The notes under the pieces: model-generated
Told to the model about the DNA's origin: nothing
The model's input: the letters and a program-made list of their open reading frames with translations, nothing else
Databases searched by the model: none
Shown: positions 43,097 to 56,593 of the stretch, piece after piece
How the letters are laid out: each line of letters begins with the position of its first letter
Position numbering within the stretch: the stretch's first letter is position 1
Assembly (NCBI RefSeq): GCF_030408375.1
Contig: NZ_CP046530.1
Span: 2,170,001-2,234,000 of the forward strand
DNA from: Corynebacterium afermentans subsp. lipophilum
Lineage (GTDB): Bacteria > Actinomycetota > Actinomycetes > Mycobacteriales > Mycobacteriaceae
DNA: 64,000 nt
Reading direction: 5' to 3'
Position numbers and translations under genes: made by a program

Positions 43097-43366
43097 CTAT
43101 CGACGCTTGCTGGTCACCAGATTGATGATCCACAGCAAAATCACCGCGCCGAGCAGGCAGGTGAGGAAGCTGAAGAACAGCCCACCGCCGGCAACGTCGA
43201 CGCCGAACACGGAGAGCAGCCAGCCACCAAGCAGACCGCCGATAATGCCGACCACGATGTTCAGGCCGATGCCCATCTGTGCGTCACGGTTCTGGATCTT
43301 CGAACCGATCCAGCCGGCAAGACCGCCAATAACAATCCAACCGATAAGACCCATTGCAGGTGCCAT
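43097..43366 (-). CDS. GlsB/YeaQ/YmgE family stress-response membrane protein
   Basis: 89 residues, three membrane helices. GLIGWIVIGGLAGWIGSKI and GLNIVVGIIGGLLGGWLL are the glycine-rich GlsB/YeaQ motifs (transglycosylase-associated family). Function unclear; homologues are induced by stress. Upstream of TetR with its own terminator. Confidence 0.88.
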   Translation of the reverse strand: MAPAMGLIGWIVIGGLAGWIGSKIQNRDAQMGIGLNIVVGIIGGLLGGWLLSVFGVDVAGGGLFFSFLTCLLGAVILLWIINLVTSKRR

Positions 43367-43468
43367 AGTGTTTCAAACCCTTCTAATTGTTAATCAGTAC
43401 GGGAGCCATTATGCGCCCCTTATAGATTGGGCGAGCAACGCATCGCATGCAGTTGCGTAACAATTCGC

Positions 43469-44365
43469 TTACAAATCTTGTGTACGCACGACCATCATGG
43501 GGCACGGTGCCTCCTGCAGCAGCGCGCGCGAAGTCGAGCCCAGCAGCATGCCCTTGAATCCGCCGCGGCCGTGCGAGCCGGTGACCAGCAGCTGCGCACC
43601 CTGCGCAGCCTCTGCAAGGGCACGCACCGGGCGGTCGCGGGTGATGATCTTCTTTACCACCACGTCCGGGTACTGCTCCGAAAGCTCATTCAGGTACGAG
43701 CTCAACAGCTCGTCCTTTTCTGCCTGCACAGCCTGCCAATGGTCCTCAGACACCGCGTAGCCTGCGCCCGGCCCTTGGATCTGGGTGTCCACCCAGGTGT
43801 GCACCGCGTGCAGCTCCGCACCGCGAGCGGCTGCCTCCTCGAAGGCCACCTCGGTCGCACGACGCGACACATCAGAGCCGTCCACGCCGACGACGACAGG
43901 GCCGTACTTGTTCGTCTCTGTCACTGCGTTGTCTTCACGCACGACCACCACCGGGCAGGATGCGTGGGAGACCACAGCGCCGGAGACGGAGCCGAGCACC
44001 ATGCCGGAGATCCCGCTCAGGCCGCGGGATCCCATCACCACCATGGTGGATTCCTTGGACATCTCCAGCAGCATGTCAATCGGCGAGCCTTCCGCCACCG
44101 CGTGGCCGATGTGCAGATCCGGCGCCACCTCGAGGGCGATGTCGCGCGCACGGTCCACGGTCTGCAGCGTTTCACGCTGCAGCTCGTCGAAGATCTCCTG
44201 CGGCGGCACCATGCCTTCCGCGTACAGGAACTGCGGCATCGAGTATGCCGCCGCGAGGCGCAGCGGAATGTTGCGCTTCATCGCCGTATTTGCAGCCCAA
44301 CGGACTGCATTGTCGGAGGCGGGGCTGCCATCTACGGCAACGACAACAATATCTTCCTGGGTCAT
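43469..44365 (-). CDS. universal stress protein, tandem UspA domains
   Basis: 298 residues, two Usp domains (about 6-145 and 160-298). The ATP-binding motif G-2x-G-9x-GS appears as MGSRGLSGISGMVLGSVSGAVV (first) and TGSHGRGGFKGMLLGSTSRALL (second), so both may bind ATP. Start ATG 44365 has GGAAGG upstream; a TTG two codons earlier was rejected. Role under starvation or hypoxia is typical of the family. Confidence 0.92.
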   Translation of the reverse strand: MTQEDIVVVAVDGSPASDNAVRWAANTAMKRNIPLRLAAAYSMPQFLYAEGMVPPQEIFDELQRETLQTVDRARDIALEVAPDLHIGHAVAEGSPIDMLLEMSKESTMVVMGSRGLSGISGMVLGSVSGAVVSHASCPVVVVREDNAVTETNKYGPVVVGVDGSDVSRRATEVAFEEAAARGAELHAVHTWVDTQIQGPGAGYAVSEDHWQAVQAEKDELLSSYLNELSEQYPDVVVKKIITRDRPVRALAEAAQGAQLLVTGSHGRGGFKGMLLGSTSRALLQEAPCPMMVVRTQDL

Positions 44366-44423
44366 ATGCAAACCTTCCTTCAGATCGGCTGGTTATACCC
44401 CCAGTCTACTGCTGCCCGGAGTG

Positions 44424-44570
44424 TCAGCGCGGCAGTTCCTGCGGCGTCGCCGCCGGGGCGTTCGCGGGGAATAGCACCTGGTAAATCACGCTCAGAACAT
44501 CCATGATGGCCTTACCGATACCCTCGGAGAAAAATGCCGTCAGCGGTTCAACCAATGACCCTAAATCCAT
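44424..44570 (-). CDS. 48-residue amphipathic protein, possible small porin-like
   Basis: MDLGSLVEPLTAFFSEGIGK followed by AIMDVLSVIYQVLFPANAPAA, ending TPQELPR. No signal peptide and an amphipathic helix of about 30 residues, features of corynebacterial PorA/PorH channels (45-57 residues). TAGATT lies 7 nt upstream of ATG 44570. The sequence similarity is too weak to call it PorH; it may be a peptide toxin or a membrane-associated protein. Confidence 0.55.
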   Translation of the reverse strand: MDLGSLVEPLTAFFSEGIGKAIMDVLSVIYQVLFPANAPAATPQELPR

Positions 44571-44577
44571 GGCGGCT

Positions 44578-44585
44578 AATCTACT
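44578..44585. promoter_or_regulatory. overlapping divergent -10 elements
   Basis: On the minus strand TAGATT (44578-44583) is 7 nt from ATG 44570; on the plus strand TCTACT (44580-44585) is 7 nt from ATG 44593. The two hexamers overlap by four bases. Confidence 0.45.
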
Positions 44586-44592
44586 ACACAGC

Positions 44593-45573
44593 ATGGCACG
44601 GAAAAAGACGAAGAATACGGGGCCGTTGCCGCCCCGCGACGGCCTCGGCGCCACCCGCGTCCGCGTGCCAGAGGGGCAGGGAATCTCCGCCGCCGAATTC
44701 ATCTGGCACGTCGTGTCCACCCAGCGCCACCGCCATCCCGAGGACAACGTGGATGCGGTCTTGGCGAGGTTTGCCGAAGGTGCCGTCGTAAAGCGGGACG
44801 GCTCGCCGCTCACCGCAGACACCTGGCTGGAGCCCGGCACCGACGTCTTCTTCTACCGCCGACCCGCCCCCGAGAAGCCGGTGCCTTTCGATATCACCAC
44901 GGTATTCGAGGACGACGACCTCCTTGTCGTGAACAAACCACCATTTTTGGCGACCATGCCACGCGCGTCCCACATCACAGAAACCGCCACCGTGCGGCTG
45001 CGACGCGCCACCGGCAACGAAGAGCTCACGCCCGCTCACCGCCTTGATCGGGCAACATCCGGGCTGCTCTTGCTCACGAAACGCCGCGAGATCCGTGGCG
45101 CTTACCAGGAGCTCTTCGCGCGCCGCGAGGTACGCAAGGAATACGAAGCAATCGCATCGCTTCACGACGTCCCTCCGGCCACCCCCTGGCACCATCACCT
45201 CACCAAACAGCCCGGTGAACCCGCCGCCCGGTTGGTGCCAGACGCCGAGCCGAACGCCTCGACCGTGGTGTCCAACGTTTCGCGGTTAGAACCTGCCGTG
45301 GAGGTGGGGTTGCAGAGCCGCTATGGCGTTTCAGGCGCGTTGGGGCGGTATGTGCTGCAGCCCGAAACCGGCCGTACCCACCAACTCCGCGTCCAAATGA
45401 TGGCGGAAGCGGCACCAATCCTCGGCGACAGGATCTACCCCGATTTGCTGCCGGCTGACACTGAGGACTTTTCCGTGCCGATGCTGCTGCGGTGCACCGC
45501 TCTAGAATTCACCGATCCACTGCGCGGCCACAAACGGGAGTTCCGTCTGCGCGAGACCTGGCCCACCCTGTAG
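44593..45573 (+). CDS. RluA family pseudouridine synthase
   Basis: 326 residues. Catalytic motif HRLDRATSGLLLL with the nucleophilic Asp, LVVNKPPFLATMP, VRKEYEA, and the C-terminal ETGRTHQLRVQM fit RluA-type enzymes that modify uridines in rRNA or tRNA. No S4 domain was recognised. Start ATG 44593. The rRNA operon is 3 kb away but on the other strand. Confidence 0.88.
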   Translation: MARKKTKNTGPLPPRDGLGATRVRVPEGQGISAAEFIWHVVSTQRHRHPEDNVDAVLARFAEGAVVKRDGSPLTADTWLEPGTDVFFYRRPAPEKPVPFDITTVFEDDDLLVVNKPPFLATMPRASHITETATVRLRRATGNEELTPAHRLDRATSGLLLLTKRREIRGAYQELFARREVRKEYEAIASLHDVPPATPWHHHLTKQPGEPAARLVPDAEPNASTVVSNVSRLEPAVEVGLQSRYGVSGALGRYVLQPETGRTHQLRVQMMAEAAPILGDRIYPDLLPADTEDFSVPMLLRCTALEFTDPLRGHKREFRLRETWPTL

Positions 45574-45904
45574 CCGCCGTGTCTCTAGGCCACTGTCTGG
45601 ATAACGATTGGTGGGTGTGCACCCATCGTTGGTGTAGGCACAGCTGTCCGCAATGCGAAGTCGGGCCAGCGGCCCCTGGCTTTCGTGGGGGACACCCATA
45701 GTTGGTGCAGGCGCAGTTGTCCGCAATGCGGAGTTTCGCGAGGGCAGCTTTCGTAAACGTTGACGATCCAGCCATTTTCGGCCGCTGTTTACCCAGGTGG
45801 GAAATAGCCGGTGCCAACTTCTACGAAACCGCCATGTCAGCGCTCTTTGAAAAGTAGCCCAAAACGCTCCCCGAAAAGTAGCCCATCCGAAAAAGATTGG
45901 ACGG
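45574..45904. repeat. intergenic repeats left of the IS21 element
   Basis: Two copies (about 45611-45661 and 45685-45734) of a motif, GTGGGTG...CCATAGTTGGTG followed by GTTGTCCGCAATGCGGAGT, about 74 bp apart. The last part contains the small palindrome TCCGC-AAT-GCGGA. The left end of the IS21 element begins at 45835. Confidence 0.7.
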
Positions 45905-47110
45905 GTGATTTCTTTGGAACAATGGGCACAGATCCGGTACCTGCGTGGGCAGGGTTTATCGATACGCAAGATCGCCAACGAGGTTGGCTGCGCGAAGAAG
46001 ACTGTCGAGCGAGCACTCGCTTCGGATTCACCTCCGAAATACCCGCCGCGTCGGGCTAAAACCACAAGTTTCGATGCCTTTGAACCACAAGTACGAGCGC
46101 TGCTGGCTGAAACTCCACGTCTTAACGCAAAAGTCATCGGACAACGCGTTGGGTGGACTGGGTCAGAATCGTGGCTGCGCAAAAACGTTGCCCGGATCCG
46201 ACCCGAGTATCTTCCCGCAGACCCCGTGGACACGCTCACCCATCTTCCCGGACGTGAAATCCAGTGCGACCTGACGTTTGCCGCCGGCGGGTTGCCCGAT
46301 GCAAATGGTGTGCACCGGCCATTGCCGGTGCTGGTGATGGCGGCATCGCATTCCCGATTCGCCGCCGCCTGTCTGCTTCCGACTCGTAGAACGGATGACC
46401 TGATCGCTGGGATGTGGCAGCTCATCGAGCGTGACTTCAAAGCCGTGCCCGACCGGCTGGTATGGGACCGCGAAGCGGGCATCGGTAAGGCCCGTCTGTG
46501 TGAGCCAGTCGCTGCGTTCGCCGGTGCAATTGGCACCAAGATCGTCCAAGCCCCGCCGCGAGATCCGGAATCGAAAGGCATCGTTGAACGCACCAACGGC
46601 TATATGAAGCGCTCCTTTTTCCCAGGCCGGCACTTCAGCAACCCGCAGGACGTGCAAGACCAGCTCGATGAATGGTTTAGCACCGTGGCCAATACCCGCA
46701 CCCACGCCACGTTGAAAACCCGCCCGATCGATCTGTTTCACACCGACCAACAGTCCATGCGTCCACTTCCGCCGTATACCCCAACGATCGGGATCCGTCC
46801 TGCGGTACGTCTGCCACGCAACTACTACATCACCGTCGATACCAACCAATACAGCGTCGACCCCACCTTCATCGACAGGCTCGTAACCGTGCGCACCTGC
46901 CTAGAAGAAATCACTGTCACAGGACCATCCGGCGAAATCGCCGCCTGCCACCGGCGCTACTGGGGCAAACACCACGTCATCACCGACCCCGCCCACCAAC
47001 ACGCCGCACGACGCATGCGACAGCTCATCACCGGAGCCCAACAACACACCCACACACCAGACAACGACGTAGAGGTAGCCGACTTGGCCATCTACGACTC
47101 AATCGCCTAG
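45905..47110 (+). CDS. istA: IS21 transposase
   Basis: 401 residues. N-terminal HTH (ISLEQWAQIRYLRGQGLSIRKIANEVGCAKKTVER), then a DDE domain with Asp122 (EIQCDLTF), Asp188 (LVWDREAG) and Glu228 (KGIVERTNGY). Catalyses IS transposition together with IstB. GTG start; no internal stop, so the element may still be mobile. Confidence 0.93.
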   Translation: MISLEQWAQIRYLRGQGLSIRKIANEVGCAKKTVERALASDSPPKYPPRRAKTTSFDAFEPQVRALLAETPRLNAKVIGQRVGWTGSESWLRKNVARIRPEYLPADPVDTLTHLPGREIQCDLTFAAGGLPDANGVHRPLPVLVMAASHSRFAAACLLPTRRTDDLIAGMWQLIERDFKAVPDRLVWDREAGIGKARLCEPVAAFAGAIGTKIVQAPPRDPESKGIVERTNGYMKRSFFPGRHFSNPQDVQDQLDEWFSTVANTRTHATLKTRPIDLFHTDQQSMRPLPPYTPTIGIRPAVRLPRNYYITVDTNQYSVDPTFIDRLVTVRTCLEEITVTGPSGEIAACHRRYWGKHHVITDPAHQHAARRMRQLITGAQQHTHTPDNDVEVADLAIYDSIA

Positions 47111-47134
47111 CCCCAAAGAAGATTGGATTCGACT

Positions 47135-47917
47135 ATGCCCCACACACACGCCCACGACACCCAAGCAACGATTGCGCACCTGTCACAGACGCTGAAAGCC
47201 CCACGTATCAACACCGTCTACGCCACCATTGCCGAACAAGCGCGCGCAGAATCGTTTACCTACGAGGAATACCTCGCCGCGGTACTTTCAGTAGAAGCCA
47301 CCGCACGCGCTGAATCCGGAGCACGCCAACGCGTTAAACGAGCCGGCTTTCCAGCAGTCAAAACCATCGCCGATTTCGACTTCTCCGCCCAACCCGGCAT
47401 CGACCGCGCTGACATCGCCCGACTAGAAACCGGAGCCTGGGTCGCAACCGCTGAAAACGTCGTCCTTCTAGGCCCACCAGGCACCGGAAAAACACACCTC
47501 GCCACAGCCCTAGGCATAACCGCTGCTCAGCAAGGCTACCGAGTACTGTTCGACACCGCCGCAGGATGGATCAACACACTCACCGAGGCACACAACACCG
47601 GACGACTCGAATCCGTACTCAAACGCCTAAACAGATACCACCTGCTGATCATCGACGAACTCGGATACATCCCCGTTGAAGCAGACGCAGCAAACCTCTT
47701 CTTCCAACTCGTCTCACGCCGATACGAACACGGATCCATCATCGTCACATCCAACCTGGCCTTTTCCCAATGGGCCCAATGCTTCGGAGACATAACCGTC
47801 GCAACTGCCATGGTCGACCGCATCGTCCACCACGCAAAAATCTTCCAACACCGAGGAGTAAGCCACCGCATCAAAGGACGCGAACTCACTACACCACAAG
47901 CAAATCAGGCACAATAA
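47135..47917 (+). CDS. istB: IS21 ATPase helper
   Basis: 260 residues. Walker A GPPGTGKTHL and Walker B HLLIIDELGYIPV mark an AAA+ ATPase of the IstB/DnaC type. ATG 47135 is preferred to the TTG four codons upstream. It follows istA by 24 bp and aids target capture. Confidence 0.92.
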   Translation: MPHTHAHDTQATIAHLSQTLKAPRINTVYATIAEQARAESFTYEEYLAAVLSVEATARAESGARQRVKRAGFPAVKTIADFDFSAQPGIDRADIARLETGAWVATAENVVLLGPPGTGKTHLATALGITAAQQGYRVLFDTAAGWINTLTEAHNTGRLESVLKRLNRYHLLIIDELGYIPVEADAANLFFQLVSRRYEHGSIIVTSNLAFSQWAQCFGDITVATAMVDRIVHHAKIFQHRGVSHRIKGRELTTPQANQAQ

Positions 47918-48433
47918 CTACGACCACACTGGGCTACTTTTCAAAGAGCGCCAGTGGGCTACATTTCGAAGATCACTCACACGCCAGACAAATGATCCGT
48001 GGGTGCGCCCATAGTTGGTGCCGCTGTGGTTGTCCGCAATGCGGAGTTTGGACCGGCCCCGGGTTTTTTCGTGGGCGCGTTGTTGGTCGAGTAGTGGAGG
48101 TCGAGTTCATCGGTGTATGCGGGCGTACTCGACGTCCGGTACTCGACTTTCGCCCACAGTATGCGTCATCGTGGCTGCGTGTGCTGGCCCCGCGACCATG
48201 TGGCCCCCAGTTGACAGGTCACGCCCCGCCCGGTGGTTTCGCCCCGGTTGTTCGCAATGCGGAGTCGGATCAGGACAAGGCATTCGTGGGTGCGCCCCCA
48301 TAGTTGGGGTTCCTGGTGTTGTCAGCAAAGCGGGGACCCCGCCCCATACGCCCTCGGTCGGTCATTGGCTGCGCATATGAAAGCACCCGCTGTAAGTATG
48401 TGCTTACAGCGGGTGCTTGTGTGTGAAGTTGTT
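47918..48433. repeat. right flank of IS21: further repeats
   Basis: Full copies of the GTGGGTG...GTTGTCCGCAATGCGGAGT motif at about 48000-48047 and 48286-48332 (degenerate), plus a right half at about 48242-48261. No gene is convincing here. It ends in the rrn terminator. Confidence 0.65.
48381..48418 (-). terminator. rrn operon terminator
   Basis: AAGCACCCGCTGTAAG, loop TATGTG, CTTACAGCGGGTGCTT: a 16-bp perfect stem just after the 5S gene. Confidence 0.85.
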
Positions 48434-48554
48434 GGGTCGGCGGTAACCTACTCTCCCACTCCCTCCCGGGGGCAGTACCATCGGCGCGGGCGGGCTTAGC
48501 TTCCGGGTTCGGAATGGGACCGGGCGTTTCCCCGCCGCCATCAACCACCGACAC
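48434..48554 (-). rRNA. rrf: 5S ribosomal RNA
   Basis: Read on the minus strand: GTCGGTGGTTGATGGCGGCG...AACGCCCGGTCCCATTCCGAA...GGAGAGTAGGTTACCGCCGAC. The 5' GTCGGTGG pairs with the 3' CCGCCGAC as helix I. Ends are approximate to a few bases. Confidence 0.93.
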
Positions 48555-48714
48555 ACCTTTAGGGGCATGGTCGGCTGATCAACAATCAGCGATATGCAAT
48601 TTACGTGTCGGCCAACCGGTGGATGCCGGGTGGTGTGTTGTGTCAGTGACTGCACAGTGGACGCAAGCAACATGCTTTTGTGTTTCTTCGCGGTGTTCAC
48701 AACCTATCGGTGTG

Positions 48715-53712
<4,998 letters not shown>

Positions 53713-54281
53713 AAACGTTTCAGCAGAAACAGGCCGTGAAAAGCCCAATACCCAACCAAAAACAAACCAACCACCAACACCCACAAACATGAGCATCAGT
53801 GACTGGCAAAAATCCAAAAATTACAAAGGTTCAACAACCAACCCCCAACCCGACGGGGTCATAAACAGGGGTCAGCCAAAAACATACGTGAAACATGTTC
53901 AACCACACCCCACGCACACCATGAACCAAACGATGACGCAATCCATCATTGGAATTCAACCACGCCACCACCGGCACACACCCAAAAAGAGCGTCCACCA
54001 CACAGTGCACAAAACAAGGGCAGGCAAACACACCCACGCAACAAAAGTACATTGGCACACTATCGAGTTCTCAAACAACACCAGCACACCCAACACCAAC
54101 CCACACACAGTGAGCCAGCATCAAAGCGACTTTGGAATCCGCCAACGATTGTTTTCCTGCCCGCCACACAAACCAGAGAACCTCAATCCGCTCTCCAGCG
54201 GGGCGTTGTCGGTCTCGCTGACTCGATATAAGTTACACACACCCCACACACAACACAAACCCGCAGCGCACAGGCGGTTTC
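53713..54281 (-). promoter_or_regulatory. rrn leader and promoter region
   Basis: About 570 bp with no gene. A promoter pair TTGTGT (54248-54253) and TATATC (54225-54230) on the minus strand has a 17-bp spacer. A leader motif TTTGAGAACTCGATAGTGTG (about 54056-54075) resembles the actinobacterial rrn anti-termination/processing box. Confidence 0.7.
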
Positions 54282-55280
54282 TTACGTCTTCTTAAGAGCC
54301 TGTTTGGGGTTCATATAGCCACCCAAATACGCCGCCTGCATCACTACGCCGACCAGCAACAGCACTCCCGCGACGACAAGGGGGTAAACGGTTTCACCAT
54401 CCGTGAAACTTTCCACTTCGATCGCTCGCGAGATAGGGATGGCCAAGAACATCGCCGGAAACAGCCCCATTTCGCTGCGCCGGGTTTTTATGGCCGATCC
54501 CAGCACGGCGCAGGCAAAGGCACCCGCCGAGCCGACCACCACCGCGGCCCAGCTCAAACTCGAGACAACACCAACAACGACCGTATAGAGCAGCACCGAA
54601 ACAACTGATGCCGCGAGCGTTACTCCAAGCCAGCGCCGACGCGGCACCCCGTAGCTCGCGCCCACGTCCGGGCCGGCGATTCCCGAGCCATACATGCAAT
54701 ACATGCCGTACCAAACCAGCAGCGGCAAAGCCCCAATCCACACTCTGAGCGGCTCGGAACCGATGAAGCTCGCCAGGTACAGCGTCACGCAATGCGCCGC
54801 TGCGATACCTAAAGCCCAGAGCAGCTGCGGTTTCCACACCAGCTCCACAAGGAAGCCGCGCGACCCTAAGCGCGACCGAACACGCTCACTCGCCTCGGGC
54901 ACCTCGCCGGTGACGTAGCGCTGCCCCATGAGCAGGCCCATCGCGAGCGCCCCCAAGGCGCCCACAACTCCAAGCCAGTCGGGCCGCTGCAGCAACGCGA
55001 CGGCCGCGCCGATCACCACCGCGGGCACCACCGCCATCGCAGCCAGTCGTAGCCGCCGATCTCGCGGCATGCCGTAGGCCGCGTAGGCCGTCTCTTCCAT
55101 CGAGAGCGCGCCGATCACGAAGAGGGTCACAAATGCAGGCGTCATCACCGCAGTAAGCGGGTGGTCCGTGATCGTTGCACCGAGGCCGAACATCACGGCC
55201 AGCGGCACCATCCACAGCAGCCTGTACAGCGAGGACGCGACGAACTGGTGGCGAAAGAATCCGGGCAAAGTCGTGTTCAT
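54282..55280 (-). CDS. ABC transporter membrane protein of GntR-linked cassette
   Basis: 332 residues with about eight or nine membrane segments. No strong family motif. It overlaps the ATPase gene (TGATG), so it is very likely its permease partner. Role is unknown; in YtrABCDEF-like systems such cassettes respond to cell-wall-active compounds. Confidence 0.75.
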   Translation of the reverse strand: MNTTLPGFFRHQFVASSLYRLLWMVPLAVMFGLGATITDHPLTAVMTPAFVTLFVIGALSMEETAYAAYGMPRDRRLRLAAMAVVPAVVIGAAVALLQRPDWLGVVGALGALAMGLLMGQRYVTGEVPEASERVRSRLGSRGFLVELVWKPQLLWALGIAAAHCVTLYLASFIGSEPLRVWIGALPLLVWYGMYCMYGSGIAGPDVGASYGVPRRRWLGVTLAASVVSVLLYTVVVGVVSSLSWAAVVVGSAGAFACAVLGSAIKTRRSEMGLFPAMFLAIPISRAIEVESFTDGETVYPLVVAGVLLLVGVVMQAAYLGGYMNPKQALKKT

Positions 55281-56038
55281 CAGTACACCTCCAGGTAGTG
55301 CTCGATGAGGTCGTCGAAGCGGGCGGGGCGGGCGTGACGCGGAGCGTCGTCGATAGGCAAAAGCTCCCCTCCCACAACCGCGAAGTCGTCGGCGACTTCG
55401 GGAGCACATTGCTTGACGACGGCCCCCTCACGCCCCAGAATCACCGCCGTATCCAGCACCTTCGCCGCGTCTTCGATGTGGTGGGTGGCCATGATGATTG
55501 TGCGGCCGGTGTCCGCCTGGTCCAGCAGGTGACGGTAGAACACCTCGGTGTTGTGGGTGTCCAGGCCGACGTAGGGCTCGTCCAGGAGCAGAAGATCGGT
55601 GCCGGAAGCGAGCCCGATAACGATGGCGATCATCGCGCGCTGGCCACGGGAAAGCTTCCCGTAGCGGGTTTCCAATGCCTGATCCATGGCGAAGTCGGCG
55701 GTCAGCGCGTCGGCAAGCTGCTGGTTCCAGGTGCGGTAGCGCAACCGCGCACCCTTGATCACGTCCGCGCCGGACCACGTGCCCGGGTAGGCGGTATCAA
55801 CGCCGGTCAGGCAGGTGTTGTCCATGACAAAGGCGTTGTCGAAGGGGCGCACGCCGAACACCTCGACGGTGCCGGAGGTGGATTTGAGCTGTCCGGACAG
55901 GATGCGCAGCAGCGTGGATTTCCCCACGCCGTTGCGGCCGAGCAGGCCGTGGATGCCGGGGCCGAGATCCAAGTCGACGCCGGTGAGCACGTCCTTGGAG
56001 CCGAAGCTGCGGGTGAGGTCGCGGGTGTGGATTGTCAT
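55280..56038 (-). CDS. ABC transporter ATPase, YtrB-like
   Basis: 252 residues. Walker A LGRNGVGKSTLL, signature LSRGQRAMIAIVIGLA, Walker B LLLLDEPYVGLD and switch His in ATHH. Its ATG overlaps the end of the GntR gene, and its stop overlaps the permease start, forming one operon. Confidence 0.88.
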   Translation of the reverse strand: MTIHTRDLTRSFGSKDVLTGVDLDLGPGIHGLLGRNGVGKSTLLRILSGQLKSTSGTVEVFGVRPFDNAFVMDNTCLTGVDTAYPGTWSGADVIKGARLRYRTWNQQLADALTADFAMDQALETRYGKLSRGQRAMIAIVIGLASGTDLLLLDEPYVGLDTHNTEVFYRHLLDQADTGRTIIMATHHIEDAAKVLDTAVILGREGAVVKQCAPEVADDFAVVGGELLPIDDAPRHARPARFDDLIEHYLEVY

Positions 56039-56409
56039 TGGTACATGCCTCTGCTTTCTGCGACGCGGTCGATTAGGTCGTGGAGGTCGGAGCGGGTGTA
56101 GCCCAGGTGCAGGGCTTCGTCGATGAGCGGGGCGATGTAGTCGCCGGCGAAATCCTCGCGACGCTTCGCCAGGATTCGGTCGCGGGCCCCGTCGGTGACG
56201 AACATGCCGAGGCCGCGGTGCTTCTCCAGCACGTGATCGTCGACAAGCAATGCGAGCCCCTTGCGCGCCGTCGCGGGATTGATTTCGTGGAATTGGGCGA
56301 GCTGATTCGTCGACGGTGCCTGGTCGCCGGGTTTCAGGGTGCCGTCGACGATGAGGTCGGCGACGAAACTGGCGATCTGCACGAAGAGCGGCTCTGCATC
56401 AGTGGCCAT
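56035..56409 (-). CDS. GntR family regulator, YtrA subfamily
   Basis: 124 residues. Winged-helix N-terminus (LFVQIASFVADLIVDGTLKPGDQAPSTNQLAQFHEINPATARKGLALLVDD) with a short C-terminal helix pair, the small YtrA type that represses its own ABC genes. A perfect 22-bp palindrome lies 23 bp upstream. Confidence 0.88.
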   Translation of the reverse strand: MATDAEPLFVQIASFVADLIVDGTLKPGDQAPSTNQLAQFHEINPATARKGLALLVDDHVLEKHRGLGMFVTDGARDRILAKRREDFAGDYIAPLIDEALHLGYTRSDLHDLIDRVAESRGMYQ

Positions 56410-56431
56410 GCCCTACCCCTCCAGTTGATTG

Positions 56432-56453
56432 GTTAGTTACTCGAGTAACTAAC
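56432..56453. promoter_or_regulatory. GntR/YtrA operator palindrome
   Basis: GTTAGTTACTC-GAGTAACTAAC, a perfect 22-bp palindrome upstream of the GntR gene. Expected to be its autoregulatory operator. Confidence 0.65.
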
Positions 56454-56593
56454 TAACTATCACCGCGATACGTCGAGCGCAACAGCTTCGCAGGAAACCG
56501 TGACATGTACGACGTGGAATGACTGAGGCTTTTCAGGCAAGATGGTGCGTGTAACTCAACTTAGTAACGAAAAAGAATCGGAATTTAGGAGCC

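Larger units (their letters stand above)
45835..47981 (+). mobile_element. IS21 family insertion sequence, intact
   Basis: 2147 bp. Terminal repeats match: left TGTCAGCGCTCTTTGAAAAG and, reading in from the right end, TGTGAGTGATCTTCGAAATG; both continue GTAGCCCA-like (about 22 of 27 identical). Each end has a second internal copy of the GTAGCCC repeat, as usual in IS21. A 5-bp target duplication CGCCA is present at 45830-45834 and 47982-47986. The element sits in the repeat field between the pseudouridine synthase gene and the rrn operon. Both genes are open. Confidence 0.9.

Noticed and set aside
45611..48332. CRISPR-like repeat array
   Set aside because: Repeat copies differ in length and sequence, spacing ranges from about 74 bp to over 200 bp, no cas genes are near, and an IS21 element separates the copies.
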